Positions 58,827-64,000 of a stretch of 64,000 nucleotides of DNA are shown here, piece after piece. How positions within the stretch are numbered: position 1 is the first letter of the stretch; the number at the start of each line of letters is the position of its first letter. A model generated the notes under the pieces. The model was not told where the DNA came from, did not search any database, and worked only from the letters and a program-made list of their open reading frames with translations. The stretch comes from Streptomyces uncialis (lineage in GTDB: Bacteria > Actinomycetota > Actinomycetes > Streptomycetales > Streptomycetaceae), in contig NZ_CP109583.1 in the NCBI RefSeq assembly GCF_036250755.1, forward strand, positions 8,612,001-8,676,000, given 5' to 3'. A program made the translations under genes and the position numbers.

Positions 58827-59720
58827 TCATTCGGCCGGAATTCCCGACAGTTCCGTCCACAGGTCGAGAAACGCCCGCAACGGCGCGCCGAGCCGCGGGC
58901 CCAGCCGCCAGACGAACACCTTCCGCAACCGGATGGCGGGTTCCAGCGGCACGACGACGAAGCGCGGGTCGGTGGCCAGAACCGGACTCGCGTGGGAGGT
59001 CAGGGCGATGCCCACCCGCTCCGCGACCAGGGCCACCTGGAGGGCGACGTCGTTCGTCGCGTACGCGATGTCCAGCCGAAGCGCCCGCGCGGCGAAGGCG
59101 TCACGGATGAACGCGTGGACCCCGCTGTCGGGGCCGTAACTGATGACGGTGCTCCGGGCCGCCTCCGCGAGGGGCATCGGGACGTTCGCCGCCCGGCTCC
59201 CGGCGGGGAGGACCGCGACGATCCGGTCCTCCAGCAGGGTCCGCGACCCGACGGCGGCGGGCAGCCCCTGCGGCGGCGGCGCCATCACGGCCGCGTCGAG
59301 CCGCCCTTCGCGGACCGCTCCCAGCAGTGACGGGCTCGACGCCCCGATGAGACGCACGGAGATCCCGGGATACCGGCGGTGGTACTCCCCGAGCAGCCGG
59401 GGGACACGGGTACCCTCCAGACCGCCGACGGTCCCCAGCGCGAGCGCCCCGTCCAGCAGACCGGCACGGTCGGCGAACTCCAGGGCCGCCGCCGCTGCCG
59501 CCGCCAGACAGTCCCGGGCGTGCGGCAGCAGAGCGGCACCCCCGGAGGTGAGGACCACCCGCCGGGGCAGCCGTTCGAACAGCGGCTCGCCCAGTTCCCT
59601 CTCCAGGGACCGGATCTGCTGGCTGATCGCGGGCTGAACGACATGACAACGGACCGCCGCCTTGGTGAACGACCCCTCCTCCGCCACCGCAACGAAGTAC
59701 TCAAGGGTGCGGAGCTCCAT
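58827..59720 (-). CDS. LysR-family transcriptional regulator
   Basis: This 297-residue protein has the LysR winged HTH (MELRTLEYFVAVAEEGSFTKAAVRCHVVQPAISQQIRSLERELGEPLFER) and a periplasmic-binding-like effector domain. The start at ATG 59720 fits family length. It is divergent from the flavin monooxygenase gene across 225 bp, the classic arrangement for LysR control of a neighbour. The inducer is unknown. Confidence 0.93.
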   Translation of the reverse strand: MELRTLEYFVAVAEEGSFTKAAVRCHVVQPAISQQIRSLERELGEPLFERLPRRVVLTSGGAALLPHARDCLAAAAAAALEFADRAGLLDGALALGTVGGLEGTRVPRLLGEYHRRYPGISVRLIGASSPSLLGAVREGRLDAAVMAPPPQGLPAAVGSRTLLEDRIVAVLPAGSRAANVPMPLAEAARSTVISYGPDSGVHAFIRDAFAARALRLDIAYATNDVALQVALVAERVGIALTSHASPVLATDPRFVVVPLEPAIRLRKVFVWRLGPRLGAPLRAFLDLWTELSGIPAE

Positions 59721-59945
59721 GGCCGCGAGGTTATCAACCCCTTTGTCGAGAAAGCTTGTTGTCACGCGAGCCCGGGCAGGAGCCGGTCCGTCCCGTGGTG
59801 CCCGACGGCCATGCGGAGGGTGGTTCCCCGGTGCGATCACCGAGCATGACCGCTGGTATCACCGCTGTGTATTGGACACCCGCCGTCCGGTGGCCGGACG
59901 CTTGGGCAGGGCCCCGCGGCCCGGGCGAAAGGCAGGGGCGGACCG

Positions 59946-61217
59946 ATGAAGGTGACTGTCGTGGGTGGGGGCATCGCCGGGTTGACCTGTGCCCTGAGCC
60001 TGCACGCCGCGGGGTTCCCGGCGCGGGTGTACGAGGGGGCCCGGACCGTCGAGGCGGTCGGCGTGGGCATCAATCTGCTGCCGCACGCCGTCCGGGAACT
60101 CGCCGAACTGGGTCTGGCCGGTGAACTGGCCTTCATCGCGCTCCCCCCGCACCGGCTGAGCTACCGCGACCGGACGGGCGAACCGGTGTGGGAGGAGCCA
60201 CTGGGACTCACGGCCGGCTACCGGTGGCCGCAGTACTCCGTGCACCGCGGGCATCTCCAGATGACGCTGCTGGCGGCGGTGCGCGAGCGGCTGGGGCCGG
60301 ACTCGGTCCGTACCGGGCTGCGGTTCCAGCGCTTCGAGCAGTCCGCGGACGGCGTCCGCTCCCACTTCCTGGACCGCGCGAGCGGCCTGCCCGTGCTGGA
60401 CGACGCCGATGTACTGGTCGGCTGCGACGGTGTCGACTCCGCGGTCCGCGCCCAACTCCACCCGGACGAGGGCGCCCCGAACCGCAACGGCGTCCATATG
60501 TGGCGAGGCGTCGCCCGCCACCCGCATGTCCTCGGCGGGCGCTCGATCGTGGTGGCCGGGGGCACCCCCGGCGCGAAGTTCGTCGCCTACCCGATCGAGG
60601 ACCCCGCGGCCGAGGGCGGCGAACCCCTGATGAACTGGGTGCTGGAGGTACGGCACGGACCGTCCGGCCCGCCCGCCGACGGCCCCGGCCCCGGCGGCAC
60701 CGGCCGTCGCGTCACCACGGCGGAGGCCCGCGCCGCCCTGGCGTCCTGGGACCTCCCGTGGATCGACCTCGCGGCGCTGGTCGAGCGCTCACCCGCGATC
60801 CTCGAATACCCGATGCTCGACCGCGACCCCCTGCCGCGCTGGAGCTTCGGACGGGTCACCCTGCTCGGCGACGCCGCGCACCCGATGTTCCCCATGGGCA
60901 TGAACGGCGGATCGCAGTCCGTCGTCGACACCCGGGTGCTGGCCTGGTGCCTGGCCCGGGAGAACGGTCCCGTGGCCGCGCTGCGCCGCTACGACGGGAT
61001 GCGCCGGGAGGTCGTCAACGCGGTCGTGACGGCCAATCGGGACCTGGGGCCGGAGGAGATCATCGCGCGGGCCGCGGACCGGGGCGGGCCGCTGCCCACC
61101 GCCCACGCCGACCGGATCGCGCACCGCTACCGAGAGCTGGCACAGGCCACCGTGGCCCAGGTCAACACCCACCCGTCATGGACGGTCCCGCACCCTGCCG
61201 GGGAACCGGTCCGGTGA
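59946..61217 (+). CDS. FAD-dependent aromatic monooxygenase, PhzS-like
   Basis: This 423-residue class A flavin monooxygenase has the GxGxxG FAD motif (VVGGGIAGLTCAL), GVGINLLPHAVRELAELGL, YSVHRGHLQMTLLAAVRERLG, the DVLVGCDGVDSAVRAQL motif, and VTLLGDAAHPMFPMGMNGGSQSVVD. The arrangement is like PhzS, the phenazine monooxygenase, though no phenazine genes are in view. It hydroxylates an aromatic or heteroaromatic substrate using NAD(P)H and O2. Probably controlled by the divergent LysR protein. Confidence 0.88.
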   Translation: MKVTVVGGGIAGLTCALSLHAAGFPARVYEGARTVEAVGVGINLLPHAVRELAELGLAGELAFIALPPHRLSYRDRTGEPVWEEPLGLTAGYRWPQYSVHRGHLQMTLLAAVRERLGPDSVRTGLRFQRFEQSADGVRSHFLDRASGLPVLDDADVLVGCDGVDSAVRAQLHPDEGAPNRNGVHMWRGVARHPHVLGGRSIVVAGGTPGAKFVAYPIEDPAAEGGEPLMNWVLEVRHGPSGPPADGPGPGGTGRRVTTAEARAALASWDLPWIDLAALVERSPAILEYPMLDRDPLPRWSFGRVTLLGDAAHPMFPMGMNGGSQSVVDTRVLAWCLARENGPVAALRRYDGMRREVVNAVVTANRDLGPEEIIARAADRGGPLPTAHADRIAHRYRELAQATVAQVNTHPSWTVPHPAGEPVR

Positions 61218-61303
61218 GGACCCGACCCTCCCCGGACCCGAGCTGATCCTCCCGAGGACGACCGTGATGGCGAAGACCCCGACCCGCCGCGCTCACGTCC
61301 TTG

Positions 61304-62167
61304 TCACCTCGGCGGACCGGGTGCGCCGCGCGGCGACCGGACCTGGTCGGCGGTGGCGGAACGGGAGTTCACCGGTACGACGATCGGCAGACCGGTGCGC
61401 GGGTCGGACAGCACATCCGCGTCGAGCCCGAAGACCTCGGCCAGCATGCCGGGAGTGAACACCTCGTTCGGCTTTCCCCGTTCCAGGATCGCGCCGTCCT
61501 TCATGACGACCACCAGATCGCTGCAACGCGCGGCCAGGGTGAGATCGTGCAGCACCATCGCGACGGTGCGGCCGCGTTCCCTGTTCAGCTGAAGCACCAG
61601 GTCGACCACCTCGACCTGATGGGCCAGGTCGAGGAAGGTGGTCGGCTCGTCGAGCAGCATGATCTCCGTGTCCTGGGCCAGCGTCATGGCGATCCAGACG
61701 CGCTGCCGCTGGCCTCCCGAGAGTTCGTCGACGCGCCGGTCGCGGAGATCGGCCACCCCGGTCAGCTCCAACGCGCGGTCCACCGCCTCCTCGTCCCGCG
61801 GTGACCACTGGCGGAACCACCGCTGATGCGGATGCCGCCCCCGGGTGACCAGGTCGCGTACCACGAGACCGTCGGGCGCGACCGGATGCTGCGGGAGCAG
61901 ACAGACGCGTCCGGACACCTCCCGGGTCGGGGTGTCGTGCACGGATTCCCCGTCGAGGCGCACCCGTCCCGAGGAGGGTGTGAGCAGACGGGCCATGGTG
62001 CGCAGCAGCGTCGACTTCCCGCATCCGTTCGGGCCGATGATCGTGGTGACCGTCCCGTCGGGAACGTCGAGGGTGACGTCCCGGACGACCGGGTCACCGC
62101 CGTAGCCGACGGTCACGGCCTCGGCGCCCAGCCGGGAGACGGGCCGGTGAACGGCCGGGTCGGTCAT
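61304..62167 (-). CDS. Siderophore/iron ABC importer ATPase (FecE-like)
   Basis: This 287-residue protein has Walker A GPNGCGKST, Q-loop CLLPQHP, signature LSGGQRQRVWIAMTLAQD, Walker B IMLLDEPTTFLD and H-loop VLHDLTLA. ATG 62167 overlaps the permease stop. It completes the second siderophore importer of the window, with the two FecCD permeases upstream. Confidence 0.94.
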   Translation of the reverse strand: MTDPAVHRPVSRLGAEAVTVGYGGDPVVRDVTLDVPDGTVTTIIGPNGCGKSTLLRTMARLLTPSSGRVRLDGESVHDTPTREVSGRVCLLPQHPVAPDGLVVRDLVTRGRHPHQRWFRQWSPRDEEAVDRALELTGVADLRDRRVDELSGGQRQRVWIAMTLAQDTEIMLLDEPTTFLDLAHQVEVVDLVLQLNRERGRTVAMVLHDLTLAARCSDLVVVMKDGAILERGKPNEVFTPGMLAEVFGLDADVLSDPRTGLPIVVPVNSRSATADQVRSPRGAPGPPR

Positions 62168-63246
62168 ACGGTGGTCCTCCGGTTGGTACGCACAAGAAGC
62201 CAGATCAGGTAGGGCGCTCCGACGCAGGCGGTGACGACCCCGGCGGGGACGCCCGAGGCAAGGACGTTGCGGCACATCAGATCGGCGACGACGACGAGGC
62301 AGGCGCCGTAGACCGCCGAGGCGACGAGGGGTGGCCGCGATCCGCCCGTCAGCCGGAGGGCGATCTGCGGGACGGCGAACGCGACGAAGCCCAGCGGCCC
62401 GACGGCGGAGACGGCCGCCGCCGCGAGCAGCACGGCGGCCAGCAGGGTCAGGAGCCGCGTCGCACCCAGCCGTACCCCGAGTCCGCGGGCGGTGTCGTCG
62501 CCGAGCTGGATCGCGCCGAGGTGCCGGCCGAGCAGCAGCGAGAGCGGGAACATCGCGGCGAGGACGACGGCGACGGGGACGGCGTGGTCCCAGCCGCGCC
62601 CGTCGAGGTTGCCGAACAGCCACCTCTGGGCGCTCGCTGCGTCGTCGATACTGGCCCGGACCAGCACCCACCGGGTGAGGGCGGCGAGCACCGCGCCGAC
62701 GGCGATGCCCGTCAGGACCAGCCGTTGCGGATCGGTTCCCCGCCCACCGGCGAGGACGCGGAGCAGGACGGCCGCGGTGATACCCCCGGCGAAGGCGGCG
62801 GGTACGAGACCGAAGTGCTGGAGCGCCCCGTCGACCGGTCCGCCGCCGCTCCCCTCCGAGGCCGTCCCGACGATGACGAGCACGGCGGCCAACGAGGCTC
62901 CCTGGGTGACACCGAGGATGTCGGGGCTGGCCAGCGGATTGCGGGCGAAGGTCTGGGTCAGCGCCCCCGCGAGCCCCAGGGCGGCGCCCGCCAGGACGGC
63001 CACGGTGACCTGCGGCAGCCGCAGTTCCCTGACCAACAGCGTGTGGGCGGGGTCGTCGCCGATGACCAGCGCGCGGAACACCGCTCCGGGACCGATGCCG
63101 AAGTCACCGGTCGCCAGGTCTGTGATGACGAGCAGGACGAGCAGCGCGACACCGGCGAGCGTGGCGGCGAGGGAGCGCAGCGGCAGCAGCCAGGAGGCGC
63201 CCCCGAGGCGCAGCGGGGCCTCGGCGGCCCGGAGCCGGGTGCTCAT
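62164..63246 (-). CDS. Siderophore ABC permease (FecD-like)
   Basis: This 360-residue membrane protein has nine or ten helices and FecCD motifs (RELRLPQVTVAVLAGAALGLAGALTQTFARNPLASPDILGVTQGA; VGPLGFVAFAVPQIALRLTG). ATG 63246 overlaps the stop of the next permease. Longer upstream frames are shadows of that gene. Confidence 0.93.
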   Translation of the reverse strand: MSTRLRAAEAPLRLGGASWLLPLRSLAATLAGVALLVLLVITDLATGDFGIGPGAVFRALVIGDDPAHTLLVRELRLPQVTVAVLAGAALGLAGALTQTFARNPLASPDILGVTQGASLAAVLVIVGTASEGSGGGPVDGALQHFGLVPAAFAGGITAAVLLRVLAGGRGTDPQRLVLTGIAVGAVLAALTRWVLVRASIDDAASAQRWLFGNLDGRGWDHAVPVAVVLAAMFPLSLLLGRHLGAIQLGDDTARGLGVRLGATRLLTLLAAVLLAAAAVSAVGPLGFVAFAVPQIALRLTGGSRPPLVASAVYGACLVVVADLMCRNVLASGVPAGVVTACVGAPYLIWLLVRTNRRTTV

Positions 63247-64000
63247 ACGCGCACCAGCCGGGCGCGCCGCACGAGGACCACGAAGACGGGTCCGCCGAGG
63301 AGTGCCGTCACGATGCCGACGTGGACCTCCGAAGGGGGTGCGAGGACGCGGCCGATCGTGTCGGCCAGGGTCAGGAGCAGTCCACCGAGAACGGCGGAGT
63401 ACGCGGTCACCCAGCGGTGGTCGACCCCGCACAGCCGGCGGGCCGCGTGGGGGACGGTGAGGCCGATGAATCCGATCGGGCCGCAGGCGGCGGTGGCCGT
63501 ACCGCACAGGACCATGATCGCGCCGATGCCCAGGATCTTCTGCCGCAGCGGGTGCTGTCCCAGGGACCGGGCGACGTCGTCGCCGAGTTGCAGCAGATTG
63601 AGCCCGGGTGCGACGGCGACGGCCAGCAACAGCCCGAGCAGGGGCAGGGCCTGGAGGAAGATGTCGATCCCCCGGCCCATGACCGTGCCCGACCCCCAGA
63701 CGCGGTAGGCCTGGACCGAGCGGGAGTCGCGTGTCACGAAGGCCTGGGTGACGGCTGTCAGCAGGGCGGTCGTCGCGGCGCCGGCCAGGACCAGCGAGAG
63801 CGGGTCGGGTCCGCCCCGGCGGGAGCCGACGGCCAGGACGGCGACGGTCGCGGCACCGGCACCGGCGAGCCCGAACCACAGGTAACCGGCGATGTGGTCG
63901 ACGCCGAGCAGCGCGATGGCGAGCACCACCGCGAGCGCGGCGCCCGCCTCGATCCCCAGCAGACCGGGATCCGCCAGCGGGTTGCGGGTCTGCCCCTGCA
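63243..64000 (-). CDS. Siderophore ABC permease (FecC-like), 5' end outside the window
   Basis: The frame stays open to the right edge, reading GQTRNPLADPGLLGIEAGAALAVVLA before the rest, so about the first 80-100 residues are missing. FecCD motifs NPLADPGLLGIEAGA and CGPIGFIGLTVPHAARRLCGVDHR are present. It is upstream of and coupled to the FecD-like permease. The binding protein and any iron box should lie to the right. Confidence 0.92.
   Translation of the reverse strand, partial: QGQTRNPLADPGLLGIEAGAALAVVLAIALLGVDHIAGYLWFGLAGAGAATVAVLAVGSRRGGPDPLSLVLAGAATTALLTAVTQAFVTRDSRSVQAYRVWGSGTVMGRGIDIFLQALPLLGLLLAVAVAPGLNLLQLGDDVARSLGQHPLRQKILGIGAIMVLCGTATAACGPIGFIGLTVPHAARRLCGVDHRWVTAYSAVLGGLLLTLADTIGRVLAPPSEVHVGIVTALLGGPVFVVLVRRARLVRV

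Noticed and set aside
61264..61458. A 64-codon plus-strand frame after the monooxygenase gene.
   Set aside because: It runs into the 3' end of the ABC ATPase on the other strand and is Arg/Pro-rich with no family features.

Overview
The window looks like a stretch of Streptomyces chromosome, or that of a close relative. Base composition is very GC-rich, many genes start with GTG, and genes are often coupled by ATGA or GTGA overlaps. It also carries a SARP/AfsR-type regulator, an IdeR/DmdR-like iron box, one rare TTA codon, and a SpoIIE-type phosphatase with an ANTAR region. I saw no rRNA, tRNA, CRISPR array or insertion sequence.

Region 1 (1-29206) is an unusual dissociated NRPS/PKS biosynthetic cluster. 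It holds a type II thioesterase cut by the window edge, an acyl-CoA dehydrogenase, a PKS whose acyltransferase core is missing, and a condensation protein that ends in the remains of an adenylation subdomain and a carrier domain without its serine. It also holds a two-gene acyl-CoA dehydrogenase pair, an ACP / AMP-ligase / PLP-decarboxylase / ABC exporter operon, a LuxR-type regulator with a Sfp-type phosphopantetheinyl transferase, and a second condensation-like protein with a HAD phosphatase and a glycosyltransferase-like protein. The last parts are a second ACP with a KAS III-like enzyme, a large SARP regulator, a transthyretin-like protein and a free adenylation enzyme. A SARP-style operator (three 11-bp direct repeats, 8 nt from a -10 box) lies in front of the ACP/ligase/decarboxylase operon. 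I cannot name the product. The parts suggest an amino acid activated on a free carrier protein, decarboxylated and/or desaturated there, and joined to a short acyl unit.

Region 2 (29190-40494) is a complete lasso peptide locus. Transcribed leftward, the order is precursor A, cyclase C, RRE/PqqD-like B1, protease B2 and an ABC exporter pair. The predicted core GTPWGCPNDLVGWNTPFAC closely matches BI-32169, the class III prototype with a Gly1-Asp9 ring and a Cys6-Cys19 disulfide. A Tat-exported protein of unknown function is divergent from it. It is followed by another ABC exporter and two histidine kinase / response regulator pairs.

Region 3 (41299-46520) is an iron-boxed ferric-siderophore uptake operon (lipoprotein, two permeases, ATPase) that converges on an alanine dehydrogenase/PNT-like oxidoreductase.

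Region 4 (46710-58769) holds housekeeping and stress genes: a cation diffusion facilitator, small membrane proteins, an FMN-binding PPOX protein, a membrane-anchored Mrr-like nuclease, a PRC-barrel protein, an ANTAR-GAF-PAS-SpoIIE phosphatase and a 1518-residue soluble hybrid kinase with seven 92-residue HAMP repeats. Region 5 (58827-64000) has a LysR regulator divergent from a PhzS-like flavin monooxygenase, then a second FecCD-type siderophore importer that runs off the right edge.
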